Counted from the first letter of the stretch, positions 54,191-62,718 are shown. The stretch: DNA of 64,000 nt from Nitrospirota bacterium (GCA_040757595.1 JBFLWP010000014.1:31079-95078); one strand, 5' to 3'. Numbers and translations: made by a program. The notes: generated by a model from the letters alone, not told the origin.

Positions 54191-54209
54191 CGCGGTCCCG
54201 TGTGTGGGC

Positions 54210-54440
54210 TTACACTTTCTCCTTAATGTAATCAATGGCGCGCCCCACGGTGAGGATCTTCTCCGCATCCTCGTCGGGGATCTCGATGTCGAACTCCTCT
54301 TCCAGCGCCATCACGAGCTCGACCGTATCAAGGGAGTCCGCCCCAAGATCATCGACAAATTTGGCCTCCGGGGTGACTTCGTCTTCCTCCACCCCCAGTT
54401 GCTCGGCGATGATCTTCTTGACCCGCTCCTCGATCGCCAT
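54210..54440 (-). CDS. acpP: Acyl carrier protein
   Basis: The 76-residue protein has the 4'-phosphopantetheine serine in [19 protein letters not shown] (DSL motif), with the typical acidic helices. GGAGGTG lies 9 bases before ATG 54440; an upstream ATG (54464) would add 8 residues. It is a substrate carrier for all the fab enzymes here. Confidence 0.97.
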   Translation of the reverse strand: MAIEERVKKIIAEQLGVEEDEVTPEAKFVDDLGADSLDTVELVMALEEEFDIEIPDEDAEKILTVGRAIDYIKEKV

Positions 54441-54510
54441 TGGTTTCTTCACCTCCTCCCCCATCGTTCCCCTCCTTCTTCTTCAAGCTCCATGTTGTCG
54501 TGTCCCTGTG

Positions 54511-55254
54511 TCACGCCATCAGCATGCCGCCGTTGACGTGCAGCACCTGCCCGGTAATGTAGCCGGCCTCGTCCGACACCAGGAACGCGACCGCGTCCGC
54601 CACGTCCTTCGGCAGCCCCAGCCGGCCCAGCGGAATCTGCTTCTGGAGCGTCTCCTTGACGTCGGCCGGCAGCCCCTGGGTCATGGCCGTGTCGATGAAT
54701 CCGGGCGCGACCGCGTTCACCGTCACGTTCCGGCTGGCATATTCCCGGGCCACGGTCTTGGTGAACCCGATCACCGCCGCCTTGGACGCCGCATAGTTCG
54801 CCTGCCCGGCGTTCCCCATCACGCCCACGATCGACGCGATGTTGACGATCCGGCCGTACCGCTGCTTGGTCATGGGCTGCAGCACGGCCTTGGTGCAGTG
54901 GAACGTCCCGTTCAGGTTCACCTGCAGGACCAGGTTCCAGTCCTCGTCCTTCATCCGGACCAGGAGCCCGTCCCGCGTGATCCCGGCGTTGTTGACCAGG
55001 ACGTCGATCTTCCCGCACTCCTTGAGCACCTGGTCGGCCATGGCCTTCACATCGGTCCAGTCGGCCACGTTGACCTTCACGTTGAGGGCCCGCCGCCCCA
55101 GTGCCTTGATCGCCTCGACCGTCTCCTGAGATCGGCCCGGGTCCAGATCGGCCACCACCACATCGGCCCCGCGCCGGGCCAGCCCCTCGGCGATTGCGCG
55201 GCCGATCCCCTGCGCCGCGCCGGTCACGATCGCGATCTTGCCTTCCAATCCCAT
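54511..55254 (-). CDS. fabG: 3-oxoacyl-[acyl-carrier-protein] reductase
   Basis: The 247-residue SDR reduces beta-ketoacyl-ACP with NADPH. Motifs: VTGAAQGIGRAIAEGLARRG, NNAGITRDGLLVRM, YAASKAAVIGFTK (YxxxK) and GQVLHVNGGMLMA. The start overlaps the 3' end of fabD by 31 bases. Confidence 0.96.
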   Translation of the reverse strand: MGLEGKIAIVTGAAQGIGRAIAEGLARRGADVVVADLDPGRSQETVEAIKALGRRALNVKVNVADWTDVKAMADQVLKECGKIDVLVNNAGITRDGLLVRMKDEDWNLVLQVNLNGTFHCTKAVLQPMTKQRYGRIVNIASIVGVMGNAGQANYAASKAAVIGFTKTVAREYASRNVTVNAVAPGFIDTAMTQGLPADVKETLQKQIPLGRLGLPKDVADAVAFLVSDEAGYITGQVLHVNGGMLMA

Positions 55255-56261
55255 TTTCGTTCTCGCTCTACGTCGCTCGTCGTTCGTGAAGCGTCGCTCG
55301 TAAAGGAGGTTCTTTCGTCACGCGTCACGGCTAATGCTTTCAGCGTCGCCTCGAGCGACGCCGGGTCCTGCACATTCAGCGTCGTCGCCCCGGGCACGAT
55401 CCGCTTGATCAGGCCCGTGAGCACGGTGCCCGGCCCGACCTCGACGAAGGTCGTGACGCCCATCCCGCCCATCACCCGGACCGACTCCTCCCACCGGACG
55501 GGGGAAGGCAGTTGACGGATCAGGGACGCCTGCACCTCGGCCGCGGCGCGCAAAGGCCTGGCGTCCGCGTTGTTGACCAGCGGCACCGCCAGGTCCGACC
55601 AGGCGGTCGCCGCAACGTCGTGCGCCAGCCGCTCGGCCGCCGCCCGCATGAGCGGCGTGTGCACCGGGACGCTGACCGCCAGGGGCACCGCCTTTCGCGC
55701 GCCCTTGGTCTTCGCCAGCTCGATCGCCCGCTCAACCGCCGCCTTCTCGCCCGCGATGACGGTCTGGCCAGGGCAGTTGAAGTTGGCCGGCGCCACAATG
55801 CCGACCGCGGAGGCCTCGTCGCAGGCCGACCGCACGCCCGCGCCGTCCAGCCCCAGGATCGCGGCAACCAGCCCGCTACCGGACGGCACGGCCTCGGCCA
55901 TGTAGCGCCCGCGCTTTTGGACCAGCGAAACCGCCGCCCCGAACGCCAGGCCGCCTGCGGCCACCAGCGCCGAGTACTCGCCCAGACTGTGCCCGGCCAC
56001 CGCCAGGGGCCTGAGGCCGACGGGCTCCAGCAGACGGAACGCCGCGATGCTGGCGGTGAGCAAGGCGGGCTGCGTGTACTCCGTCAGGTTCAGGCGCTCG
56101 GCCGGTCCCTCGAAGCACAGCGACGCGACGTCGTAGCCGAGGACTGCGCCCGCTTCGTCATAGACGTTCCGGACTTCCGAGCTGGCTTCATGGAATGCCT
56201 TACCCATCCCGACCGACTGCGAACCCTGGCCGGGAAACACCAACCCTATCCCGGAAGACAT
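55224..56261 (-). CDS. fabD: Malonyl-CoA:ACP transacylase, with repeat-derived tail
   Basis: The 345-residue enzyme loads malonate on ACP. Motifs: LVFPGQGSQSVGMGKAF, AGHSLGEYSALVAAGG (active serine) and ANFNCPGQTVIAGE; VSVPVHTPLM has the active histidine. The family normally ends about 310; here the last 30 residues (after ALAVTRDERTSF) are encoded by a 7-bp-period element that also overlaps fabG. Confidence 0.93.
   Translation of the reverse strand: MSSGIGLVFPGQGSQSVGMGKAFHEASSEVRNVYDEAGAVLGYDVASLCFEGPAERLNLTEYTQPALLTASIAAFRLLEPVGLRPLAVAGHSLGEYSALVAAGGLAFGAAVSLVQKRGRYMAEAVPSGSGLVAAILGLDGAGVRSACDEASAVGIVAPANFNCPGQTVIAGEKAAVERAIELAKTKGARKAVPLAVSVPVHTPLMRAAAERLAHDVAATAWSDLAVPLVNNADARPLRAAAEVQASLIRQLPSPVRWEESVRVMGGMGVTTFVEVGPGTVLTGLIKRIVPGATTLNVQDPASLEATLKALAVTRDERTSFTSDASRTTSDVERERKWDWKARSRS
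55257..55335. repeat. 7-bp-period element (CGCTCGT type) translated as the fabD tail
   Basis: Reads ctcgctc, tacgtcg, ctcgtcg, ttcgtga, agcgtcg, ctcgtaa, then ttcgtca, cgcgtca, cggctaa. It lies within fabD and just before fabG. Confidence 0.75.
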
Positions 56262-56320
56262 AGCGCGTATGATATGGGGAAATCGTTTTCCAATGTCAAC
56301 GGGAAAAACTTCGCATCATC

Positions 56321-56425
56321 CAGGCGAGAGGCAAGGGGCGAATGGCTAGAGCAAACAACAATTGCGTTCGCTCTTTTTCCGTCCACAACCTCTCGCCACT
56401 TGCCTCGTGCCGCTAGCCGTTTGCC
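56321..56425. repeat. 7-bp-period inverted element (GAGGCGC type) between fabD and the enoyl reductase gene
   Basis: Left series gcgagag, gcaaggg, gcgaatg, gctagag; right series ctctcgc, cacttgc, ctcgtgc, cgctagc, cgtttgc. It fills the gap to the stop of the enoyl reductase gene; the arms flank about 40 bases. Confidence 0.75.
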
Positions 56426-57244
56426 TCAATCAACAACGAACTCGCCGCCGTCCACGCAGATGACGTTGCCGGTCACCCAGTGCGCCTTCGGATGGCTGAG
56501 CAACCCGATGGCTTCCGCCACATCCCTGGTGGTCGTCAGCCGGCCAGAGGGATTCTTGCGCTGGGCGAGGACGATCATCTCGTCCGACCCGGGAATCTTC
56601 CGGAGCGCGGGCGTGTCGGTCACGCCGGCCATGATCGCGTTGGCCGTGACCCCGAGAGGGGCCAGTTCCAGCGTCAACTGGCGGATGTGGGATTCCAGCG
56701 CCGCCTTGGCCGCCGACACGGCTCCGTAGGTCTTCCAGACCCGCGCGCCGCCGGCGCTCGTCATCGCGAAGACGCGCCCGCCCTGCCCCATCAGCCGGCG
56801 CGCAACCAGGTCCTGCACCCAGTAGACCAGGCTGTGGGCCATCACGTCCAGCGTCATGTCCATGTGCGGCTTGGCGATCGCGTCGCCCGGATCCTTGGTG
56901 ATGTAGGGTTTCAAGGTCCCGAAGGCCAGCGAGTGCAGGAGCACCCGCACCGGGCTCGGCCGCCCCGAGGCTCCTACCTTGGCCTGGATCTCGTTCAGGA
57001 TCTCCTGCCGTTTTTCCGGGTCCGCGGCGTTCGCGTTGAAGAACACCGCTTCCCGCCCGAGCGCCTTGATCTGCCCCGCGATTCGCTCGACGTTCGGCAG
57101 CGTCGTCTTCCGGTCCAGGTGCACGCCGAAGATGTGCATGCCGAGCGACGCCAATTCCAGCGCCGCGGCCTCCCCGAACCCGCTCGAGGCCCCGAGGATC
57201 AGCGCCCAATCCCCCTCCAACGGCCGTATCTCAGTCGTTGTCAT
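56426..57244 (-). CDS. Enoyl-[acyl-carrier-protein] reductase-like SDR protein
   Basis: The 272-residue SDR has ILGASSGFGEAAALELASLG, the mid motif LLHSLAFGTLKPYITKD, and Y-x6-K spacing in KTYGAVSAAKAALESHI. Yx6K is the arrangement of enoyl-ACP reductases (FabI/FabL) and not of ordinary YxxxK SDRs. In a fab cluster lacking any other enoyl reductase, this role is the best guess. It ends CVDGGEFVVD. Confidence 0.75.
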   Translation of the reverse strand: MTTTEIRPLEGDWALILGASSGFGEAAALELASLGMHIFGVHLDRKTTLPNVERIAGQIKALGREAVFFNANAADPEKRQEILNEIQAKVGASGRPSPVRVLLHSLAFGTLKPYITKDPGDAIAKPHMDMTLDVMAHSLVYWVQDLVARRLMGQGGRVFAMTSAGGARVWKTYGAVSAAKAALESHIRQLTLELAPLGVTANAIMAGVTDTPALRKIPGSDEMIVLAQRKNPSGRLTTTRDVAEAIGLLSHPKAHWVTGNVICVDGGEFVVD

Positions 57245-57265
57245 GATCTCCTCTCGAATGGGAAT

Positions 57266-57358
57266 CAGAGCTTATGGCCTATGGCATATGGCAAGAATAG
57301 GCTTGGCCGAAACCTGTTCTGGAGCCATTCGCTATACGCCATAAGCCATACGCTCTTG
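57266..57358. repeat. 7-bp-period inverted element (TATGGC type) between fabH and the enoyl reductase gene
   Basis: Left series cttatgg, cctatgg, catatgg; right series gctatac, gccataa, gccatac, gctcttg. Same type as 281-408 and 11012-11127. Confidence 0.75.
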
Positions 57359-57366
57359 TTGCTCAC

Positions 57367-58341
57367 TCACCAGCGAATGACCGCCGAGGCCCAGGTCAGG
57401 CCGGCCCCGAAGGCCTGGAGCATCACGAGATCGCCGGGCTTGACCCGTCCGCCGCGTACCGCTTCGTCCAGGGCGATCGGGATCGAGGCCGCAGACGTGT
57501 TGCCGTAGCGGTCCACGTTGACGACCACTTTCTCCATCGGCAGCCCCAGCCGGGTCGCCACGGCCTTGATGATCCGGATGTTGGCCTGGTGCGGCACGTA
57601 GAGCGCCAGGTCGGCCACCGACAGGTTGTTGGCGGCCAGCGCCTCGTGCGCGCTCTCCTCCAGGGTCTTGACCGCCACCTTGAACGTCTCGTTGCCTTTC
57701 ATCTTGAGGTACTGGAGCCCCTCGGCCAGCATCTTTTCCGACGGGGGATGGCGCGTGCCGCCCCCCGGGACGCAGATGAGGTCCCAGAGGCTTCCGTCCG
57801 AGTGCAGATGGGTGGAGAGGATCCCGCGGTCTCCCTCGGCCGCGCTCAGCACGGCGGCCCCGGCCCCGTCCCCGAAGAGGACGCAGGTGCTCCGATCCGT
57901 CCAATCAATGAGCATGGACATGACCTCGGAGCCGACGATCAGGACGTGACGGCACCCAGTCCGGACGTACGCGTCCCCGACGGCGAGGGCGTAAAGGAAC
58001 CCGGAACAGACCGCCGACAGATCGCAGGCGGCGGCGCGGGCCGCCCCGAGCCGGTGCTGGATCAGGCAGGCCGTGGCCGGCAGCGGCAGGTCCCCCGTGC
58101 AGGTCGCGACCAGGATCAGGTCCAGGTCGCCGGCCGGCACGCCGGCCGCGGCCAGCGCCCGTTCCGCCGCCTTGGTCGCCAGGTCGGAGCAGGCCTCGCC
58201 CGGAGCCGCGATGCGCCGCTCCCGGATGCCCGTCCGCTCCATGATCCAGGTATCCGAGGTAGCGACCATCCGTTCGAGGTCGGCGTTGGTCAGGACCCGC
58301 TCCGGCACGTAGGAGCCCGTCCCTGCGATGCAGGCCTTCAC
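57367..58341 (-). CDS. fabH: 3-oxoacyl-[acyl-carrier-protein] synthase III
   Basis: The 324-residue enzyme starts fatty acid chains from acyl-CoA and malonyl-ACP. Motifs: GSYVPERVLTN, the active cysteine in DLSAVCSGFLYAL, YVPHQANIRII (histidine) and RYGNTSAASIPIAL (asparagine). Start GTG 58341 overlaps the plsX stop (GTGA), which sets it firmly. Confidence 0.96.
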   Translation of the reverse strand: MKACIAGTGSYVPERVLTNADLERMVATSDTWIMERTGIRERRIAAPGEACSDLATKAAERALAAAGVPAGDLDLILVATCTGDLPLPATACLIQHRLGAARAAACDLSAVCSGFLYALAVGDAYVRTGCRHVLIVGSEVMSMLIDWTDRSTCVLFGDGAGAAVLSAAEGDRGILSTHLHSDGSLWDLICVPGGGTRHPPSEKMLAEGLQYLKMKGNETFKVAVKTLEESAHEALAANNLSVADLALYVPHQANIRIIKAVATRLGLPMEKVVVNVDRYGNTSAASIPIALDEAVRGGRVKPGDLVMLQAFGAGLTWASAVIRW

Positions 58342-59360
58342 CCGGAGACCTCCGCCCGCCCCGGCTGCGCCAGACTCTCCTGGATGTCGCGCTGGATGAG
58401 GTCGTTGAGGGCGCTCTCGACCAGCCCCCTGGCGCGCCGGACGGCGTTCTTGATGGCCTTGGCCGAGGACCGGCCGTGGCAGATCATGCAGACTCCGTTC
58501 ACGCCCAACAGGGGCGCCCCGCCGAACTCGGCGTAATCGATACGGCGGCGGAGGCGCAGCAGCGGGCCGACGAGAAACAGGTAGGAAAGTCGGCCGAGGA
58601 TCGAGCCTGCGATTTCCTTCAACAGAAGCTTCTTGATCGTGTCCGCCAGGCCTTCCGAGATCTTGAGCGCGACGTTTCCGATGAACCCGTCGCACACGAT
58701 GACGTCGGCCCCGCCGCTGTAAACGTCTCGCCCCTCCACGTTGCCGACGAAGTTGATCGCGCTGGCCTTGAGGAGCTTGAAGGCCTCCTTGGTGACCTCG
58801 TTGCCCTTCGTGTCCTCCTCGCCGATGCTCAACAGGCCGACGCGGGGGTTCGGCTTGCCAAACAGGTGCTTGCCGTATTCGTTGCCCATGAGCCCGAACT
58901 GGAGCAGGTGCTCCGCCGTGCAGTCCACGTTGGCGCCGGCGTCGAGCATGACCGCGGTGCCGGTGAGGGTCGGCAGCGTGACCGCAATGGCCGGTCGTTC
59001 CACCCCCTTGATGACACCGAAGACGAAGAACGCGGCCACCATGCTCGCGCCGGTGTTGCCGGCGCTGACCACCGCGCTGGCTCGGCCGGCCTTGACCAGC
59101 TCCGTGGCGACCCAGATGGAGGAGTCCCGCTTCTTGCGGGCGACCGCGGCGGGGGACTCGTGCATGTCCACGACCTGCGGGGCGTGCGCGACCGTCACGC
59201 GGGGATCCGCGCACCCCAGACGCCGCAGGTGTTCCTGGACCTGCGGCTCGTCTCCGACCAGGACGACCTCGAGGTCCAGCTCGTCGGCGGCCTGGACGGC
59301 CCCCTCGACGTTCGGCCCGGGACCGTGGTCCCCGCCCATCGCATCGACCGCGATTCTCAT
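58338..59360 (-). CDS. plsX: Phosphate acyltransferase
   Basis: The 340-residue enzyme makes acyl-phosphate from acyl-ACP for phospholipid synthesis. Motifs: RIAVDAMGGDHGP at the start, SAGNTGASMVAAFF, LDAGANVDCTAEHLLQF and DGFIGNVALKISEG. It lies between rpmF and fabH, as in many bacteria. Confidence 0.96.
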   Translation of the reverse strand: MRIAVDAMGGDHGPGPNVEGAVQAADELDLEVVLVGDEPQVQEHLRRLGCADPRVTVAHAPQVVDMHESPAAVARKKRDSSIWVATELVKAGRASAVVSAGNTGASMVAAFFVFGVIKGVERPAIAVTLPTLTGTAVMLDAGANVDCTAEHLLQFGLMGNEYGKHLFGKPNPRVGLLSIGEEDTKGNEVTKEAFKLLKASAINFVGNVEGRDVYSGGADVIVCDGFIGNVALKISEGLADTIKKLLLKEIAGSILGRLSYLFLVGPLLRLRRRIDYAEFGGAPLLGVNGVCMICHGRSSAKAIKNAVRRARGLVESALNDLIQRDIQESLAQPGRAEVSG

Positions 59361-59411
59361 GGATGCCGTGTCACACCCGAACGTGAGGCGAACGCCCGTC
59401 CGGGGAAGCCG

Positions 59412-59594
59412 TCAGGCCTCCTCGACGGCAATCACAGCCTGACCCTTGTAGGTGCCGCAGTTGAGGCAGGTGTAGTGCGGGAGTTTGGGTTCGTGGCACT
59501 GCGGGCAGACCGACAGGCCTGGAGGGGTGAGCTTCTTCTGGGCTCTCCGCTTGTCGCGTCGGGCTCGGGATAGTTTGTGTTTCGGATTCGGCAT
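59412..59594 (-). CDS. rpmF: Ribosomal protein bL32
   Basis: The 60-residue protein has MPNPKHKLSRARRDKRRAQ at the start and the zinc-binding cysteines CPQCHEPK and YTCLNCGTYKG. It sits between the DUF177 gene and plsX. Confidence 0.97.
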   Translation of the reverse strand: MPNPKHKLSRARRDKRRAQKKLTPPGLSVCPQCHEPKLPHYTCLNCGTYKGQAVIAVEEA

Positions 59595-59651
59595 CGTTGA
59601 TCCTCACTCACTCTGACATCTTGCGGCCACGGAGTCCCCCTGCGCGAACGC

Positions 59652-60248
59652 TCAGGAGCCTTGCCGCGCTTTTCCGGCCCTGAGCTGCTTCAGCACGGCA
59701 AACGGGCTGGCCTGCCGCACTTCCGGACAGGCGCACGGCCGTTCGTTGAGATCCTGTCCGCATATCGGGCAAAGCCCTCGACAGGCGACGCGACACAGGG
59801 GCTGCATCGGCTCCGCCAGAATCACCTGTTCCCGGAGCATCTCGCCCAGCTCCAACTGGTCTCCGACCAGCGGATAGACGTCCGTTTCGTCGTGGTCCAC
59901 GACTTCCTCGGCCGTCTCCGCCGGCTCGGCGGCTCGGCCGGCCGTCCGGCTCGGCTGGGACTGGGGACCCCGGAGGGGTTCTTCACGCCGGTATTCGACC
60001 GCGAACGGGATGCTGACGGGCTCCTCGAATTCCCTCAGGCACCGGACGCACTGCCGGACGAATGTCCCGCCCAACACGCCCGTGACGCTGATCCGCTGAC
60101 CGGCCTTTGCAATGGCGACCGAGAGCGCCAGCTCGCCCCGCACCCGGGCGTCATCCGGCGCGAGGGGCAGCTCCTCCGGCAGCACCCCGCAGTCCAGGGT
60201 GAGTCCCTCCTCCGGAATGTCGGGGATGCGGAGGCTCGGCAACGCCAT
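59652..60248 (-). CDS. DUF177 (YceD) family protein
   Basis: The 198-residue protein has VRQCVRCLREFEEPV near residue 77 and a C-terminal CRGLCPICGQDLNERPCAC cysteine cluster. YceD/DUF177 is regularly encoded just before rpmF and is implicated in 23S rRNA maturation. Start ATG 60248; the frame extends upstream but no better start exists. Confidence 0.88.
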   Translation of the reverse strand: MALPSLRIPDIPEEGLTLDCGVLPEELPLAPDDARVRGELALSVAIAKAGQRISVTGVLGGTFVRQCVRCLREFEEPVSIPFAVEYRREEPLRGPQSQPSRTAGRAAEPAETAEEVVDHDETDVYPLVGDQLELGEMLREQVILAEPMQPLCRVACRGLCPICGQDLNERPCACPEVRQASPFAVLKQLRAGKARQGS

Positions 60249-60343
60249 GAGCCCTGGTCGTCCCGTTTCAATCAGCCCTACTGGTGTATACATGGGCCTG
60301 TTCGAGAAGTCAAACCGCCGAGCCGGCTCGACACCGGCGCCCG

Positions 60344-60604
60344 TCACCGCTCCTCGGCGAAGGCGAGCAAGGCGATGGTGCGCGCGCGCTTGATCGCCAT
60401 CGTCAGCTCGCGCTGGTGCCCCAAGCAGTTCCCGGACACGCGCCGGGGCACGATGCGCCCCCGCTCGGTCAGGAAGTTCTTCAACAGCCCGACGTCCTTG
60501 AAGTCAATCGGCGTCTTGTCATGGCAGAAGCGGCAGATCCGCCGCCGCTGAAAGAACCGTCCTCGCTCCACGCTGCTCCTCCGTTCATGCACGCCGTCGG
60601 TCAC
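60344..60604 (-). CDS. rpsR: Ribosomal protein bS18
   Basis: The 86-residue protein has [39 protein letters not shown] (zinc-type cysteines). It overlaps ssb by four bases (ATGA). rplI, often next, is absent. Confidence 0.97.
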   Translation of the reverse strand: MTDGVHERRSSVERGRFFQRRRICRFCHDKTPIDFKDVGLLKNFLTERGRIVPRRVSGNCLGHQRELTMAIKRARTIALLAFAEER

Positions 60605-60993
60605 GACGGCTCTTCGTTCTCATAACCCGCGTCGTCCGACGGCCCGGACTCCCCCGCGGACTCCGATCGCTTGGGCAGGAACGTCACGGTCTGGGCCACC
60701 ACCTCGTGCTTGCTCCGCTTCTGGCCGTCCTCCGTCTCCCACCGGCGCTGCTGCAGCCGGCCGTCCACGATCACGCCGTTCCCCTTGCTGAGGTACTGGC
60801 CGCAATGCTCGGCCTGCTTGCCGAAGACCACGATGTCAACGTAACAGACCTCGTCCCTGAGCTCGTCGCCCTGCCGGAACTTGCGATTGATCGCCAGGCC
60901 GAAGCTGGCGACCGGCATCCCGCTGGGCGTGTAGCGGAGATCCGGATTCTTCGTGAGGTTCCCGATCAGAATGACTTTATTGAACCCGGTCAC
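60601..60993 (-). CDS. ssb: Single-stranded DNA-binding protein
   Basis: The 130-residue protein is an OB fold: [33 protein letters not shown], then [20 protein letters not shown]. The C-terminal tail is acidic but ends ENEEPS rather than the usual DDDIPF-like tip. It overlaps rpsF by 17 bases. Confidence 0.94.
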   Translation of the reverse strand: MTGFNKVILIGNLTKNPDLRYTPSGMPVASFGLAINRKFRQGDELRDEVCYVDIVVFGKQAEHCGQYLSKGNGVIVDGRLQQRRWETEDGQKRSKHEVVAQTVTFLPKRSESAGESGPSDDAGYENEEPS

Positions 60994-61324
60994 GCGCTGG
61001 CTCCTTCGCCGCCGCCGCGGCCGGCTGGGAAGGCGCGCCCAGCTCCTGCTTGACCGTCAGGAACTTGATCACCGAATCCTCGAGGCGGTACGCCCGCTCC
61101 AACTCGGCGACCGCGGTGCCGGGCGACTTGAAGTGGACGTAGACGAACGTGCCCTTCCGCTCGCGCCTCACCTCGTACGCCAGCTTCTTCCGGCCCCAGT
61201 TCTCGAGCTTGAGCAGCGTGGCCCCGGATTTCTCCAGGACCCCCTTCATCTTCTCGATGAGCTTGCCGGTATCGTCGTCGGTGAGCGACGGACGGACGAT
61301 GAAGATAGACTCGTAGAGCGACAT
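60977..61324 (-). CDS. rpsF: Ribosomal protein bS6
   Basis: The 115-residue protein starts MSLYESIFIVRPSLTDDD and has YEVRRERKGTFVYVHFKSPG. AGGAGGAG precedes ATG 61324; an upstream ATG (61345) would add seven residues. It leads the rpsF-ssb-rpsR unit. Confidence 0.96.
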   Translation of the reverse strand: MSLYESIFIVRPSLTDDDTGKLIEKMKGVLEKSGATLLKLENWGRKKLAYEVRRERKGTFVYVHFKSPGTAVAELERAYRLEDSVIKFLTVKQELGAPSQPAAAAAKEPARDRVQ

Positions 61325-61338
61325 GCGGTTCTCCTCCT

Positions 61339-61367
61339 GGACCATAATGGGCCCCGGAACCTGGTCC
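61339..61367 (-). promoter_or_regulatory. Candidate S6:S18 leader hairpin
   Basis: On the minus strand GGACCA / TGGTCC close a hairpin whose inner loop holds CCG. This resembles the S6:S18 autoregulatory RNA element found in front of rpsF in many bacteria. A second perfect hairpin GCATCGCC/GGCGATGC is upstream at 61382-61400. Confidence 0.5.
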
Positions 61368-61410
61368 GGAGCGAGGGATCAGCATCGCCGAAGGCGATGC
61401 AAAGCGCTGG

Positions 61411-61440
61411 ACCCTACCACAGCCCGAAACGCCGTGTCAA
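61411..61440 (-). promoter_or_regulatory. Promoter for the rpsF operon, next to the mobile element
   Basis: On the minus strand TTGACA (61435-61440), 18 bp, TAGGGT (61411-61416). The -35 ends 1 base from the left terminal repeat of the IS1595-like element, so the element stands directly against the promoter. Confidence 0.5.
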
Positions 61441-61468
61441 ACCGAAGATCCTGGCGATCATGTTGAAC

Positions 61469-61497
61469 TTGACACCCCATAACACTTATGGCCTAAT
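61469..61497 (+). promoter_or_regulatory. Promoter in the left terminal repeat for the passenger gene
   Basis: TTGACA (61469-61474) lies inside the left repeat; CCTAAT (61492-61497) follows after 17 bp. The passenger ATG is at 61522. Confidence 0.4.
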
Positions 61498-61521
61498 GCC
61501 CCCTCCACGAGGAGGTGCCTT

Positions 61522-62484
61522 ATGCCCAATCGCGTCATTCGACCCGGGGATCGTGAGGGGACTCCACCGGTGAACGGGGAATTTCTTCAAATCATCTATG
61601 AAGGTGAGCCGGTCGCAAGCGGCACAATGGATGTGCGCGATTTGGCCCCATCGCTGCTTTCTATCGCAGAACTTTGCCAAGAAGTTAATCGGCAATTGCA
61701 CGGCAGCGAGAGCGTCATCTCAGTACGAGTCAAAGCGGATTTTCATCGTGGCTCCTTCGGCGTTGAGATTGAGCTTGTCAGGACAGTTCTGGAGCATCTC
61801 CAGAACATGTTCACCGCCACCAGTTCGCAAACCGTGAAAGACATAGTTGAGATCATTTTTAGTGCGACAGGGGTGATTGCGCTGCTGAAGGCGTTACAGG
61901 GCGAGCAAAATCCACGCACCGCGACTCTTGAGAATGGGAACATAAGAATTGAAGTCAGCGGACACAACAATCATATCGATGTGACACCACCGGTTTATAA
62001 CTTGTCAAAAGACCAGAACGTCAGGAAATACGTTGATGGTGCGGTAAGACCCTTGAAGAAAGAGGGGATGAACCAGATTGAAGTGAAGCAACGTGGGAGG
62101 ACGCTTCAGACGGTAAAACGGCAGGATGCCCAATATCTCTTAGTTGAACCACAAAGTGAAATCGCTGAGGACCAAAGTGTCCATCAAGTTACGCGAGATG
62201 CCTACTTGGACATAGTGAAGCTCTCGTTTAGGGGGGACAACAAATGGAGCTTTGGTGATGGGTCTGGAGGATTGATACCAGCCAGAATCGAAGATCGTGA
62301 GTTTCTGGAGAGGGTCAATCGTCACGAATATGTCTTTGGCAAGGGCGACCAGTTGAAAGTCCGTTTAAGGACGAGAACTACGAAGATATCTGGCGGTAGG
62401 TATCAAGCCGAGCATTCGGTCGTAAAGGTGTTGGATTTTATACCATCGCCGCAAACGGACATGTTTAAGGGCGAAAAACGCTAA
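61522..62484 (+). CDS. Passenger protein of unknown function in the IS1595-like element
   Basis: The 320-residue protein has an N-terminal alpha/beta part (FLQIIYEGEPVASGTMDVRDLAPSLLSIAELCQEVNRQL), then GSFGVEIELV, a hydrophobic helix pair near residues 105-135 (DIVEIIFSATGVIALLKALQG), and a beta-rich C-terminus. No enzyme motif is visible. GAGGAGGTG precedes the ATG. Codon use is AT-rich compared with the chromosome. I have seen similar unnamed proteins, but cannot name a family; a role in defence or element maintenance is possible. Confidence 0.85.
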   Translation: MPNRVIRPGDREGTPPVNGEFLQIIYEGEPVASGTMDVRDLAPSLLSIAELCQEVNRQLHGSESVISVRVKADFHRGSFGVEIELVRTVLEHLQNMFTATSSQTVKDIVEIIFSATGVIALLKALQGEQNPRTATLENGNIRIEVSGHNNHIDVTPPVYNLSKDQNVRKYVDGAVRPLKKEGMNQIEVKQRGRTLQTVKRQDAQYLLVEPQSEIAEDQSVHQVTRDAYLDIVKLSFRGDNKWSFGDGSGGLIPARIEDREFLERVNRHEYVFGKGDQLKVRLRTRTTKISGGRYQAEHSVVKVLDFIPSPQTDMFKGEKR

Positions 62485-62630
62485 GTAGCTTTCTTTGTTT
62501 TTCGCTGAGAGGATTTGGCAGTCTTGCGCTGAGGGCTCGGCCTGGTCTTCTTGGGATCAACCTTGAGCAGAGCCTTTAGGGCTTCCTCGAAGTTGAGCGG
62601 GTGGAGTGACACCGGTTTGGCTTTCGGCAT
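62481..62630 (-). CDS. 49-residue passenger peptide
   Basis: The protein starts MPKAKPVSLHPLNFEEALKA, then a lysine-rich tail RKTAKSSQRKTKKAT. The PVSLHPLxFxEALxALLxVxP pattern occurs in a family of small uncharacterised proteins. Ribosome-binding site GAGGAG. Its stop overlaps the end of the 320-residue gene, so the two passenger genes are convergent by 4 bases. Confidence 0.7.
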   Translation of the reverse strand: MPKAKPVSLHPLNFEEALKALLKVDPKKTRPSPQRKTAKSSQRKTKKAT

Positions 62631-62718
62631 GGCTCCTCAAACGGTAAGGGGAGTTGTCCGGTTCGGTCGATGTGGCTGGCCGGGAGCGACCGCTGAGGCC
62701 GCTGCCAGCGTGGCGTCC

